Assembly: GCA_037501455.1 (NCBI GenBank)
Contig: CM074864.1
Span: 30,902,001 to 30,966,000, forward strand
Length of the DNA stretch: 64,000 bases
Source of the DNA: Lantana camara
Lineage: Eukaryota; Streptophyta; Magnoliopsida; Lamiales; Verbenaceae
Direction: 5' to 3'
The notes under the pieces are model-generated. The model was not told the origin of the DNA. It saw nothing but the letters and a program-made list of their open reading frames with translations, and ran no database searches. The first letter of the stretch is position 1; every line of letters starts with the position of its first letter. Position numbers and translations under genes: made by a program. Positions 10,441 through 22,203 of the stretch are shown piece by piece.

Positions 10441-11311
10441 TTGGCAAGAATTACAGAAGTGTTTGGGAACAAGGCTTCAATTCAGCACAGCTTTCCATCT
10501 TCAGACCGACGGACAATCAGAAAGGTTGATTAAGTATCTGGAGGATCTGTTGAGAGCATGTGCAATGGACTTTCAAAGTTCGTGGAATGAACAGTTGCCG
10601 TTAATCGAGTTTGCTTACAACAATAGCTATCAAGCCTCGATTGAAATGGCCCCTTATGAAGCTCTTTATGGACGTAAATGTCGATCACCGTTGTTCTTTG
10701 ACTTGGAGGAATGGAATTGGACCAAGCAAGAAGGGATTAAAAGAGGGGAAAAGAAGGAAAAACCCTCTAAGGCTGTACAAGAGGCTATTGAGAAGGTCCA
10801 GATAATTAGACAACGGATGAAGGCCGCTCAGGATCGACAAAAGAGTTATGCAGATCTTCGGAGAAAGAATTTGGAGTTTGAGATTGGAGATAGGGTTTTC
10901 TTAAAGGCTTCCCCACGAAAAGGGTTCTCAAGGATTGGACGAGGAGGAAAATTAAACCCTCGGTATATGGGACCGTATGAGATTTTGGAGAAGATTGGGG
11001 ATACGGCCTATCGACTGGACTTGCCTCCGAGTTTGACTGGAATCCATAACGTGTTTCATGTTTCACAGCTCCGAAAGTATTATCGAGATGAGTCCGAGGT
11101 TCTACCGGTTGAAGATGTGGAATTAGTACCGGATCTCACCTTCGTTCAGAAGCCGATTAAGATTTTGGATCGAAAGTTTCAGGAACTTCGAAATCGGCGT
11201 ATTCCACTAGTCAAGGTTCTTTGGAGAAGTGATAAAACCGAAGAGGCTACGTGGGAGACGGAGGATAAGATGAAAAGGTTTCACCCCGAGTTGTTTTCGA
11301 GCGAGCAGTGA
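10441..11311 (+). pseudogene. Tekay-1 integrase C-terminus and chromodomain-like tail
   Basis: Frame after the 2-base deletion: [18 protein letters not shown] with the integrase catalytic Glu region, FAYNNSYQ, YEALYGRKCRSP, the GPY module (PRYMGPYEILEKIGDTAYRL), then NVFHVSQLRKY and a C-terminal chromodomain-like stretch (KVLWRSDKTEEATWE), ending in HPELF before a TGA. Chromodomains of this group are known to tether integration complexes to chromatin marks. The tail is complete; only the upstream frameshift breaks it. Confidence 0.9.
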
Positions 11312-11344
11312 ATCCGAGGACGGATTCTTTTAAGGGGGAGAGAT
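11310..11344 (+). other. Tekay-1 PPT and PPT-proximal hairpin
   Basis: Purine run AAGGGGGAGAGAT ends right at the 3' LTR. Just before it lies GAATCCG-AGGA-CGGATTC (11310-11327), a perfect 7-4-7 inverted repeat. LARD-1 has the same hairpin and TRG has a covarying version. Confidence 0.8.
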
Positions 11345-14300
11345 TGTAACGCCCCGATTTCTCGGACCTAAAGGTACGACGTATGTGTTTACCAAATTGC
11401 GCGAATTAATTGTTTTACGTGTTTTATATTTAATTTTATTATAATTGTTATTATTTTATTATATTTTATTATATTATTTTATTTTAATATTATTAATTTT
11501 ATATATATATATTTCGTATTATTTATATATATATATATGTTTAATTATTTTATTATTAATTTAATGATTATGCTAATTATATGTTATGTTAATTAATCAT
11601 GTTTAATCATATTAATTATTTATATATATATATATATATACGTGACTTTATTTAATTTATTTAATATTAGAATTTGTTTAATTATTTCATTTTTGCATGG
11701 GAATTATTTATGCATGAAAATCATAATTATGCATGGGATTTATGTATTTATGCATGAATTGCATGATTGAGCTTTGTTATTAATTTTGTGCTTCGTTTTT
11801 GTATGATATGATATTGAATTGCCGCGAATTTGTAATATGTCGTATATATATGTGTTATGAACATGATTTTATGCTCAATTTATGTTTTCGAATTCATTTG
11901 ATATGTTAACGGATTTAATTTGTTTCGAGGAACCAAAACGGGAGCTAACGAGCACTTAGTGTACCCTTGGTTCCGAATTTAATATCTTGAGCTCGGGAAC
12001 TCGGATTCGAGTTCCGTCAACTCCGCTGAACTCGTAACGAAAATTTGAGTTTAGTAAACTTAGTCTTACATTTTTGCTAAGTCGTTTGGACCTCCGAAAT
12101 CCAACCGAAAAACGAAACGGCATTCAACTTGACCTTGCTGTACAAATTAAGCCATATCTCATCCAAACCATAACCAAATTAACCATGGTTTGATTCTTTG
12201 AAACCCTAACTCAACCATCTATCATGACATATCAAGCCTTGACCGAGATTATCCTCACACAATCCCCAAAACTCAGCCAAAGCTACTGTTCTTCATTTCA
12301 GCCCCGTAACCCTTCCATCCTTGGAGATTTTGGAGCTCAAATCTCATCCAAACTTCATCCATTCATCAAGGTAAGTTAAGGGTTGTATTATATGATTAAT
12401 TCTGATCATTTTCATCCTTTCATTCATGAATTTGAGCATGGTTTCTTCATTTCTGGGCGGTTTTCCGAAAATGGGGTGATTTTAGGCAAAATCTTGATCT
12501 CCTTCGATTCTCAATGATTTAGATTGATTCCAAGCTTGAGATTGATTGTTTTGACATCCTCATATCATTTATGGTCATTGATTTCGTGGTTGTTGAGATA
12601 TTTATGATATATCATTTATGACATCTTTGAGAAAAATCCACATGAATGTCACGTACGCTTCCATGTCTTGATTGATCACTTTTGGAACTGATTTACTTGT
12701 TGAATACATGATATTTTGCTGCTTATTTGTTGACCTTAACTGAGTAAATAGATGGAGAAGGATTGAATGCAAGCATGCTCTGTTTTCCCGCAGCTTTGCC
12801 CTGTTTTCTTTCACGCAGAGTTGCTGTCAATTTGCTGAGTTTCCTTCATGTTGTTGCTGTCCATTTTCGTGGCCTTTTAGCATGTTTTCTTGTTGAGTTC
12901 TTGCAGCAATTTGGACCTTGTAATGTTGCATTTGTTGCGTTTTTTCTTGCTGGATTAGCTGCTCTGTTTCTGCGCATTTTGCTGTCTGTAACAAGGGAAA
13001 CTACTGCTGTGCGACTCGGGGGTGTCGTTGTTGCTTTTCCGGTGAGACACGGGGGTGCTGTGTGGGCTGGTTTTGCTGTACCGAGACACGGGGGTGTCTC
13101 GGTCTAGGTTTGGAGGGTGACACGGGGGTGTCACCCCGTTTTTCTTGGACTGTTTCTGCGTCTTCATGTTGCTGCTGCTGCTGTTTATATATTTCAATTG
13201 TGTGTTTGTGTTGCTGCTTTTGCTGCTCTTCTTGTGCAGAATGGTGTGTGTTTGTTCTTGCCTAAGTTGCTGTTGCTGTTCCTTCCGTAAGTGTGTAAGT
13301 ATATATATATAGAGATGCTTGTGTGTGTGTAATTGCATGCATGGGTGTGTTTATGCATGTGTACGTGTAAATATATGTATATATTATATATATATATATT
13401 GTATATTATTATATATATGATTATATATATATATTATATTATATATATTTATTATATATTTTAAATATTATTTGATTTAATTTAATTATTGAAATTAATT
13501 GATTTCTATTTCGCGTATTTATTCTACCGACTTTTGATTGAACGTTTTATTTATTTTATTTCTAAATGTGAATTTGAATAATATGTGTTATGCTTATTGA
13601 ATGGATTTTAGATTAATTGATATGCATTATGAATTTATGAATTTATGAATATTATGAATTTATGAATTTATGAAATTTATATGAATTTATGAACTTATGA
13701 AATTGAATGAAATATATGAACGAATGAATGATTATATGATTTAAATCTCTTAATAGTGCGCATGAACATTTTATTGATATAATATGATCATTTATGCATT
13801 CATGTCATATTCACTTCATTGCCGAGCGTCATATGTGGTCATTGAGTCTCATACCTTTTCATTTGCACAGATTCGGGTTTGGTCGGAGACGAGGGCGAGC
13901 CTTGAGACGCTTGTGCCGTTATTTCTGCTTTGGTAAAGCTGGGTTTTTCTTCTATTAGTTAAAACAACCATATATATTCCTTATGTGCAAAGTTTTAATC
14001 CAAAATCGTATATTTATATATATCGAGTCATTTCGGGTAAATAATTTCAAACGTATGACCCCCCCTTTCTTTTTTTTATGAACCCTACCATATGTTTGGC
14101 GAGATATTTATGATTTATGATTGCACGGGCCCCGGGACTTAGTATATGTGGCTAACCGAGGAAGCAAGGGCTGACGGGGATCCCATATACTAGTTCCAAC
14201 CAAACTACGGTGATACCGGCCCTCGCTAAGAGTTTTAGCGGGGAAGGGGAGCTGAGTGCCCTTGGGGAATTCATGTACCCCCATTGGCCTATGTATGAAC

Positions 14301-15122
14301 CGGTGGCCGGGTCTTGCAAGCCCGTCCACCACCCGGAGGAAGAAGGAGTATATGAATGATTATGATCATGTATTTATGAGCACAAAAGATTTATGTATGA
14401 TAATGAATTATTGAGTAATTAATTATGATTACACGAGGAGTAGGTTGGAGATTATGCACGCCCACTCGCCGGGCCATAAACCCTTATGAACATTTATGAA
14501 CAATTATGAATGAATATGAACGTCGTAATCCCGTTGATGTTTTCTTTTGGTTTAACCACTTGGTAAAATTCTTATCAAACTTCACACGGGATTAGGGCTT
14601 GCATGTATGTGTTTAATTTATGCGATATTATATATTTTTGCCCCGTTTTTATACCCACTAGTCTCTTTTAGACTGAACCAGGTTGTTTTCAGTTGTTTTG
14701 TGCAGGAATAGGAGTGCTAGGCAGGAATACAAGTCGTCTAGGTCTTGCATTTATGTTTAGCACTTCCTTTTGTCTCATATTCATACTCTTATTGGTATTT
14801 TGTATATGATCATAGTTTATGCTTGGAGCGTTATGATTTTTGTAGGCCATGAGTGCCGTTGAATTATGGAATGCTTTTGTATATCTATTTTTGGAGCTTG
14901 GTGGCTCACTGTATATATGCTTGGTTATTCTTGCTTCCGCGTATTATTTTAACTCTGATTTTATGATTCTTGAACTGATTGGTTTAAGGGTTAGTCCCGC
15001 CTAGCATAGCGTGTGTGTTGTGTCCCCATTTGCCGTGGATTTAGCACGTGTATGGACTTCCATTTCGTATACGGGTCGGGTCCCGGTGCGGGGGATGTGG
15101 TACCTCACGCTCGGGTGCTACA
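11345..15122 (+). repeat. Tekay-1 3' LTR
   Basis: 3778-bp partner of 2828-6580. It keeps a block near 12003-12045 (CGGATTCGAGTTCCGTCAAC and following bases) that the 5' LTR lost, has a shorter C run (about 14060) and shorter AT runs, and carries scattered substitutions. A donor-like site lies at about 12370 and palindromes at 13081-13102 and 13115-13136. One arm of the long-range inverted repeat has a G-to-A change (about 14720). It ends GGGTGCTACA and is followed by the GTTGT duplication. Confidence 0.95.
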
Positions 15123-15127
15123 GTTGT

Positions 15128-15884
15128 CACAAAACACAATAATGGGGTCTTTCACGCTAGGAACAACATTCAACTCTTGAATGAAGTTTCTAATCCAAAC
15201 ACCTTCCTTAGCTGCATCATTTGTAGCTAAGTATTCGGCCTCAGTGGTTGAATCTGCAATGGTCGTTTGCTTGGAACTCTTCCAATTCACTGCTCCACCG
15301 TTTAGGCAGAAAATGTATCCTGACATTAACTTAAAATCATCTAAGTCAGATGTAAAGCTTGCATCGCAGTATCCTTCAACAGTAAGATCTTTCTGATCTC
15401 CGTAAACTAAGAATAAATCTTTAGTACTTTTCAAGCACTTAAGAATATTCTTCACGACAGCCCAGTGACCATCTCCAGGGTCAGATTGGAAACGACTTGT
15501 TACACTAAGTGCATAAGCCATATCCGGTCGAGTACATAACATTGCATACATTATGCTACCTATTGCTGATGCATAAGGTGTATGAGTCATTCTTTCCTTC
15601 TCATGGTTAGTCTTAGGACACATCTTCTTAGAAAGACATGTTCCTACACTCATAGGAAGGCTCTTGACCTTTGCTGACTCCATATTGAATCTCTTCAATA
15701 CTTTGTCAATGTATATCAACTGTGATAGTCCTATCAACCTTCTAGATCTATCTCGATAGATTTTAATTCCAAGGATGTTGGACGCATTACTAAGATCTTT
15801 CATCTCGAATTGGTTCGATAACCATAACTTAGTTACTTTCATGTCATCCTTTGAATTTCCAATAAGAAGGATGTCATCAACATA
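15128..15884 (-). pseudogene. copia-1 RT C-terminus and RNase H
   Basis: Minus-strand copia pol. The RT active site YVDD lies at about 15873-15884, preceded by a TAA just upstream. Then come the LSNQFEMKDL stretch, GLSQLIYIDKVLKRFNM, YASAIGSIMYAM, TRPDMAYALS and the RNase H signature TEAEYLATNDAAKE. The frame runs into the Tekay-1 insertion after IIVFCDNCS; the remainder is at 2594-2827. Role in the intact family: cDNA synthesis and template degradation. Confidence 0.9.
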
Positions 15885-16630
15885 AAGTACTAAGAATTAC
15901 ACTGAGGTCTCCAATTCCTTTCTATACACATATGATTCATTTGAGATCTGAATGAAGCCAAACGCTTTGACTGATTCATCAAATCGAATGTTCCAATTCC
16001 TAGAAGCCTATTTTAGTCTATAGATTGACCTTTGGAGTTTGCAAACCTTTTGTTCACTCCCACTGAATGTGAAACCTATGGGTTGCTCTATATAAATGTC
16101 TTTATCAATGTCACCATTGAGAAAGGCAGTTTTCAGATCCATTTGCCATATCTCATAGTCATAATATGCAGCAATGGCAAGCATGATCCGAATATACTTT
16201 TTCATTGCAACAGGTGAAAAAGTTTCTTCAAAGTCCATGCCGGGTCTTTGAGTGAATCCTTTTGCAACCAGTCTTGCTTTGTAGGCTGCAATGCTTCATC
16301 AACTCCAAGCTTTCTCTTAAAGATCCATTTGTATCCTATGGGTTTGACCCCATCAGGCAAATCTACCAAGTTCCAAACTTGGTTGGAGTTCATGGAATCC
16401 ATTTCGGATTTCATGGCTTCTATCCACTGTTCAGAGTCAGAATCTGAAAGTGCCTCCTCATATGTTAGAGGATCATTATCCTTTTCAGAGATCTCATGGA
16501 AGAATCCATAACATCTCTCCGGCTGTCTAGGAGTGCGTTCAGAATGCCTTAGAGGAGGATTTACGTATGTATCGAAATTCATGATTGGTTGTGGTTGATC
16601 AGAAGGGGATGTTTCTTCAGTGGGTGGCAT
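15885..16630 (-). pseudogene. copia-1 reverse transcriptase N-terminus
   Basis: Minus strand. The frame from 16630 carries the linker LRHSERTPRQPERCYGF, then TYEEALSDSDSEQWIEAMKS and NQVWNLVDLPDGVKPIGYKW, the start of copia RT. A frameshift near 16240 follows. The next frame (16238-16008) has FEETFSPVAMKKYIRI and MDLKTAFLNGDIDKDIYIEQ, with a stop after SIYRLK (16008). A further TAA lies just before the YVDD block. The domain is complete in content but broken in at least three places. Confidence 0.85.
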
Positions 16631-16654
16631 GGGGTCACTTTGTACTTCCTCTAA

Positions 16655-17410
16655 TTATATGATCTTGCCTTTCTTTTCTTTAAGGAACGGTTCCTCAAGA
16701 AAAGTAGCATTTCTGGAAATAAACAACTTTTGCTCAGATTGTTCATAGAAGTAGTATCCTATGTATTCCTTAGGATAACCTACAAAGTAGCATAAGTTAG
16801 AACGAGATTCTAACTTATCTCCCACTGTCCTCTTCTCATAAGCAGGGCAACCCCAAATTCTTAAGTAAGAATAACTAGGGATTTTACCATGCCACATTTC
16901 ATAGGGCGTTTTAGGGACTGACTTAGAGGGAACTAGATTCAAAATCTTTGCTGCACTTTCTAGGGCATAACCCCAGAAAGAAGGTGGTAAGTCTGTGAAA
17001 CTCATCATGGAACGAACCATATCGAGTAGAGTTCGATTTCTTCTCTCAGAAACTCCATTGAGTTGAGGAGTTCCCGGAGGAGTCCACTGAGAGATAATCC
17101 CATTATCTTTGAGATGATTAAGGAATTCTTCACTAAGATACTCGCCTCCTCGATCAGATCTAAGTGTTTTGATCTTGTGACCAGTTTGGTTCTCAACCTC
17201 CTTTTAAAATTCTAGGAATTTCTCAAAAGCTTTAGATTTATACTTCATTAAGTATACATAACCATACCGACTAAAGTCATCGATAAAGTTTATGAAATAC
17301 TGATGACCATTTCTTGTGCTTACACTAAGCGGTCCACAAACATCAGAATGGATCAAATCCAAGACCTTAGTGGTACATTCCACAGTTCCTTTAAAAGGAA
17401 CTTTGGACAT
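16655..17410 (-). pseudogene. copia-1 integrase
   Basis: Minus strand. The catalytic core begins around DLIHSDVCGPLSVSTRNG with FIDDFSRYGYVYLM (17410-17204). A stop follows FEKFLEF (17204). The next part holds the second catalytic Asp (TLRSDRGGEY) and the GTPQLNGVSERRNRTLLDMVR block with the catalytic Glu, split into two short open frames. It then runs through FWGYALESAAKILNLVPSK and YEMWHGKIPSY to a stop at 16655. The order PR-INT-RT establishes this as copia. Confidence 0.88.
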
Positions 17411-17489
17411 CTTTCATTTGAGACAGGACTCGTAAGAAGTTAACTCTTTGAGATCATTTTCAGAGAATGATCCTAAAGTGTTTATCTTG

Positions 17490-17981
17490 CTAATTTTTTT
17501 TCATGGAAATGTGTCCTAATCTAGCATGCCATAAGGGAGCTGAAACTTTGTCATCTCTCTTACGTTTAGTTTCTCGTTGTATATTCATAATATTGATATT
17601 TTGAGTTAGATAAAGTCTATTACTTAGAGTACCGATGTGAACGGAAGAGTTGCTGCGTTTGATAAAATATTTACCATTCTTAATATAAGTTTCATAACCT
17701 TCACATTCTAAAATTGGAGCTGAAATTATATTACGAATAATGTTCGGTACATAAAAGGCTTTATTTAAAACTAACTCAAAACTACCTAAATCTAATCTAA
17801 TTGTGCCTAAAGCTCGAGCTTCAACTTTTGAGCTATCGCCGATCTTCAAGACACATTCTCCTTCTCTGAGTTGTTGAACTTCATTTAGCATCTGTACATC
17901 ATTACAGATATGACCTCCACAACCAGTATCAAGTACCCAAGAGCTAGAATTAATAGAAAGATTTACTTCAACGAGAAACAT
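17490..17981 (-). pseudogene. copia-1 protease and pre-integrase region
   Basis: Open frame of about 160 codons on the minus strand. It has the aspartic protease motif SSWVLDTGCGGHICND (about 17900-17950), then AFYVPNIIRNIISAPILE, and ends in the GAG-pre-integrase motif LWHARLGHISMKK (about 17500-17540). The frame is lost after this at 17490. Upstream (about 18000-18060) is the Gag zinc knuckle, damaged by a stop and by replacement of its last Cys with Tyr, both explainable by G-to-A changes. Confidence 0.88.
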
Positions 17982-18060
17982 ACCTTTCTTTTGAGTAGCC
18001 TTGTACTCTGGATAGTTTCTCCTCTAATGTCCCGCTTTGCCACAATGGAAGCAAACATCC

Positions 18061-18815
18061 TCTTTCTGATCACGCTTCTTCTTTTGGGCCTTCCCCTTCT
18101 AAATGCCACCAGCGGGCCTAAGAGGTTTCTTCTTCTTCTTTTGGGCTTTCTTACCATTAACTTTAGAAGGCCCGGAAGAGGAAGATGGAGCATTCACCAT
18201 CAGAACCTTATTGTCCTTCTTGATCGTGCTTTCAGTAGTCACAAGCTGACTAATCAGCTCAGCTACAGTAGCACTAGCTTGATTCATATTGAAGTTAAGG
18301 ACAAATGGGTTGAATGATGGTGGGAGCGAGGCTAGCATCAAGTCCACTGAAAGCTCATCTTTCAGTGGCATGTCCATGGAAGCAAGTTTCTCAGTAAGGG
18401 CGAGAAACTTGAGTCCATATTCATAGACACTTGAACCTTCCCTCATTCTCAAATGGAACAATTCCTTTGAAGTGTTATACCTTGTAACACGTTCATGAGG
18501 CCGGTAAAGTTACTCTAAGTGGTCGTAAATCTCCCAAGCAAATTCCATGGCCTCATGTTGACTTTGCAAGACCGGAGACATGTTAGCTGACATAAGGCAA
18601 CGGGCTCGGAGATTATCATCCTTCCACTTCTGGATCGCGTGCCGCTCGACCCGAGTGTGAGCGTCCCTTTCGGGACTAGGCTCCCATTCGAAGAGAACAT
18701 AAGTTCTCTTCTCAGAATCTAAAATGATTTTCAGATTCCTCAGCCAATCAGAATAGTTGGGACCAGTCAACTTGTTTGACTCGAGGAACGATACAAGAGG
18801 TTTTTTGGTTGCCAT
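18061..18815 (-). pseudogene. gag: copia-1 gag
   Basis: Starts at the ATG at 18815 (MATKKPLVSFLESNKLTGPN), typical of plant copia Gag with YSDWLRNLKIIL. A stop at 18510 interrupts, and the same domain resumes (MFHLRMREGSSVYEYGLKFL, LASLPPSFNPFVLNFNM). A lysine-rich linker then leads to the zinc knuckle CFHCGKAGH near 18050. Gag forms the particle; the knuckle would bind element RNA. The start fits because a long non-coding leader lies upstream and no further Gag-like sequence precedes it. Confidence 0.85.
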
Positions 18816-20440
18816 TTAAAAACACGTAGAGAATCACATAATCTACGACCTAAATGGTAAAACAAAGAACTAGTGAGCTTGCTGAATTATAACGATATAC
18901 AAAAGATAAGGTCTTTAATCTAATGTAGCTCCCACTATTTTTCAAAGATTATAATTCCCAAAGATGTAAGAGGAACACGTTTCCCAATGGGTACTAAGAT
19001 CCTAAGCATTTTACCTCGAACCCACGACTCGCGGACATTCTAAGTAAAACCTTAGGTAGGTGCAACTTACCAAGTCTAACACCTTTAGATCTTTTAGTAA
19101 TTGTTTTGGAATCACCTATCTTTCAATATGGACCCACGACTCATTTGACATCCACATTTACTTAGGCGTTAAGCTAGACCCATCAATCACAAGATCATGA
19201 TCAAAACTTAGTTTGAATGACCCACGACTCGCGGACATCGCCCTTGCCAAAATTGACCACGAAATATTGATCATTTAAAATGATCAATTAGGTAACTAAG
19301 AACTAATATGGAAAGCCACATAATAAACACATAACAGTACGCACATAAGTGAGGCACCGACCCCAATTGAAAAATGCAACTATGGGGATCTAACACCAAT
19401 TTAAACCATTCATGTCCATAAATTAAAACCATACATAAGTCTAAACCCATGATCACCTTACATGCATAAATTGCAAGAATTTAAATTTAACCAATAAATT
19501 AAAATTCTCGTTGTTAGTTCTAATACCTTAAAACACGACTTAGATGTAATTCTTGTTCAAGAGCCTTTTCTATAAAAACCCAAAAAACAATAAACTAATA
19601 AAATTCTAATTAATTTTTGAAAATTAATAATTTTATTCTTTCAATATTTTCATAAAATAAAGTTTGCAATTTTCCCAAAATTTAAATCGCTTAATTTTTC
19701 AAAATCCCAATTTAAACAATTATTTCAAAAATAACTTTTAATTTAAATAAAACAAAATTTTTCAGAAAAATTAAATCGGGATTGGATTGGACTAAACACG
19801 AAAATCAAGATCGCGAAACGAACGACCCGAAACGGATTGCACGCCCGCCCGAGACCATGCCCAGCAGCCGCGCAGCATTGCATGCATGGACGTGCGCGCT
19901 AGTGTTGCGGGCAGCCGGCAGCGTGGGCTGCCAGCGAGTTTGCACATGACGCGCATCCTCGCGCGCTTTGTGCGCAGTCGCTGGGCGGGAGGGGCAGGCA
20001 TAGCCCGGCAGGCTCCCGCGTGGTTGCGGGAGGGGTGTACGGGCGCACCGAGGCGCTGGCGGGCGGCCTCCCGTGTGGTTACGGGAGTGATGGGTGGATA
20101 GTCCCGCGTGGCTGCGGGACTGCTGTGCGGCGGTGGTGCGGACTTGGGCGTGCGACACCCTAGCATGCTTAAGCTCGCGTTTTCGTAACGCGATTTTCGT
20201 GTTTCATGTTTCAGTTTAAAAACCAACAACAATCCAAAATTTATAATACGATTTAAATATATTTGATCCAAATAATTTCAATCAAATTTTCGAAAATGTT
20301 TTTCAGAAACTTTTAGGAAAAATACAGTTTCGTAATTCAGGCTTTCTAAAAGAACTCAAGAATACTCAATTCGCATCTTTGCCTCAAAATTTCTACCAAA
20401 TTCTGTTAAGTGGAGATGAATCAGAAACACGATTAACGAG
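18816..20440 (-). other. copia-1 untranslated leader
   Basis: 1.6 kb between PBS and gag with no coding signal. Most is AT-rich (18820-19790 and 20160-20440), but about 19800-20160 is strikingly GC-rich and contains three covarying hairpins. The segment 18960-19260 has three repeats of a phrase around GACCCACGACTC. Long open frames in the GC-rich part exist on both strands and look like composition artefacts. Confidence 0.7.
20013..20120 (-). repeat. three covarying hairpins in the copia-1 leader
   Basis: Plus-strand sequences: CTCCCGCGTGGTTGCGGGAG (20013-20032), CTCCCGTGTGGTTACGGGAG (20068-20087) and GTCCCGCGTGGCTGCGGGAC (20101-20120). Each has 7-bp arms around a 6-nt loop. Copies differ by paired changes (C-G to T-A at the loop-closing pair, C-G to G-C at the outer pair), and in element sense the loop is ARCCAC. 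This is the leader location where packaging and dimerisation signals sit in other retroelements. Confidence 0.8.
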
Positions 20441-20455
20441 GTGTCTTTGATACCA
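20441..20455 (-). other. copia-1 primer binding site
   Basis: The minus strand reads TGGTATCAAAGACAC two bases after the 5' LTR. The first eight bases match the initiator tRNA-Met type PBS. Confidence 0.75.
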
Positions 20456-20457
20456 CT

Positions 20458-22203
20458 TGTTGGAAAAACGGAATCAGAAAGCAGCCGAAATCTTAAAATT
20501 TTCCAACGAAAGGATCGAAAGTCACAATCATGAATCTAAATTCGTAAGGTAAAGAAACTTACTTTTCAATAATCTTTCTTGAAGCGTTTTAAGCCACCCA
20601 AGAATGCTCTTCTCGCGGCTTGATCCCCTCTCCTTGGTAAAGCTCGAATCTTTAAAAACTTCTAACTTGAAGCTCTCTAGAGATAGTCCACCAACTTGAC
20701 TACAATCTAACTAGTAAGGATGCTAGTTCTCTAGTTAGTGTTTAGGCTTAACCTAGGGTTTATGTGATCTTGGAGAAAGGATGGTGTTCAACATATGAAC
20801 CAAGAAGAATCGATCAATCTCTAAGGGGAGCTCGAGCTCCCCTATATATAGCTTGAGAGGGGCGACCGAACCTTGTCCTTTTGGACTAAGGATTTGGTCC
20901 CTCTCTCTTATTACTTGATCATCAAGTAATTCCAAACCTTGATTTTGAATTCTAATTCAAATCAACTTTTAAGAGAGCTAAAATATCCAAAACCCTTTTG
21001 GATAATATTATACTTTATTTATTAATAAATAAATAACTTATTTATCTAATTAATTAATTCATAATTAATAAAATAGATTAATTTCTCCAAAATAAGACTT
21101 TTATTTTAATATAAAAATTAAACCAAAGTATATTAAATAATTAACACATTAATTATTTAATACATAAACAATATACACGTGTCCCCAAGGACACGTGCCA
21201 ATCATGTGAACCACACATGTGTTTCACACGTGTGGAACCCTCTTGGTATGATCAACTCGTTTAATTATTTTAAAGCCTTAACTTATGTAACCAAGTTGTT
21301 GTGTGTGACCCTCTAGGTTCTCAATTCAATTAGTAGTAACCCTAATTAATTAGTTCACAAATTAATTAATCAGTTCACAGATTAAACGACCATAATCTAG
21401 CAACAGGTGTTTAACCCCTAGCTGAATTGGAATGTCTCGATTCGACAGAACCTTTAAGGCATTGATTCATGTGAGATACAATCCTCCTACTTACTATCTC
21501 TCAACCAAGATCTAGGGTAAGGGAATAATCAGAACCCTAATAATCTGGTCTTAAAACTAAGTGCATTTCATATCTATTTGATCTCAATCCAAGAAACCCT
21601 TTTCTTGATGTCTTGATCTATTGCCTTGGCCAAGGACTCCATATGGCATATGAATGACTTACACAATAAGAGATCACCTTGAAAATGCAAGTATAGGTCC
21701 TTTCTTGATTCTCATTCACTTTCATGAATCTTTTGTGCAGCCCCACCATAAGCCTTGAATCAGTTGTCTAAAGCGACACCCTTTAAAGCTTATACCTAAG
21801 ACTACAGAGTTAACTCATAAAGTGACATGGAACCTCAAGTCTAAGGATCAATTAATCACATCAATGACTCGTGAGATATTTCCTAATCTGGAAGTTTCCA
21901 TTTCCTGAAATAGAAACTTCCTTTCCCGTTTAGGAATCTTCTCACACGGGGCACCTCAGTGAACTTACTTATGGAAGTAAGCACCCTCATGCATCACGCA
22001 CGCATCAACTATACACTTTGCACCTCCATGAAACAAGATGGTCCTTCTTAAGGGCGTGATCCCACAAGCAAGCCTTAAAGGAGTCAGGTTGACACTCCCA
22101 CTGTCTGTAGGACTCATCAGCTTGGAGTATTTTACTAATCATGACTTATGTGAAATAGGGCTCGTTTTATGAACCATTTCACCTAAATGGTAGAGTCCTA
22201 AAG
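20458..22203 (-). repeat. copia-1 5' LTR, main part
   Basis: Same sequence as 658-2577 up to the LARD-1 insertion; the last bases TAAAG (22199-22203) are repeated at 38300-38304. TATA box and palindrome at 20825-20852, ACGTG cluster at 21174-21235. Confidence 0.93.

Larger units (their letters stand above)
2828..15122 (+). mobile_element. Tekay-1, complete Tekay/Del-type chromovirus
   Basis: Complete Ty3/gypsy element with a perfect target duplication GTTGT (2823-2827 and 15123-15127). It has unusually long LTRs of about 3.75 kb, a tRNA-iMet type PBS, gag with two CCHC knuckles, PR, RT, RNase H, integrase and a C-terminal chromodomain-like segment, then a PPT. The order PR-RT-RH-INT is that of gypsy elements, and the tail (KILDRKFQELRNRRIP... 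then VKVLWR...EEATWE) is typical of the Tekay/Del chromovirus group. At least three in-frame stops and two frameshifts inactivate it. It is inserted in the RNase H region of copia-1, so it is younger than copia-1. Confidence 0.95.

Noticed and set aside
19792..20271. Long open frames in the GC-rich copia-1 leader on both strands
   Set aside because: Overlapping open frames on opposite strands in GC-rich DNA have few stops by composition. The hairpins explain the sequence better and no protein family is recognised.
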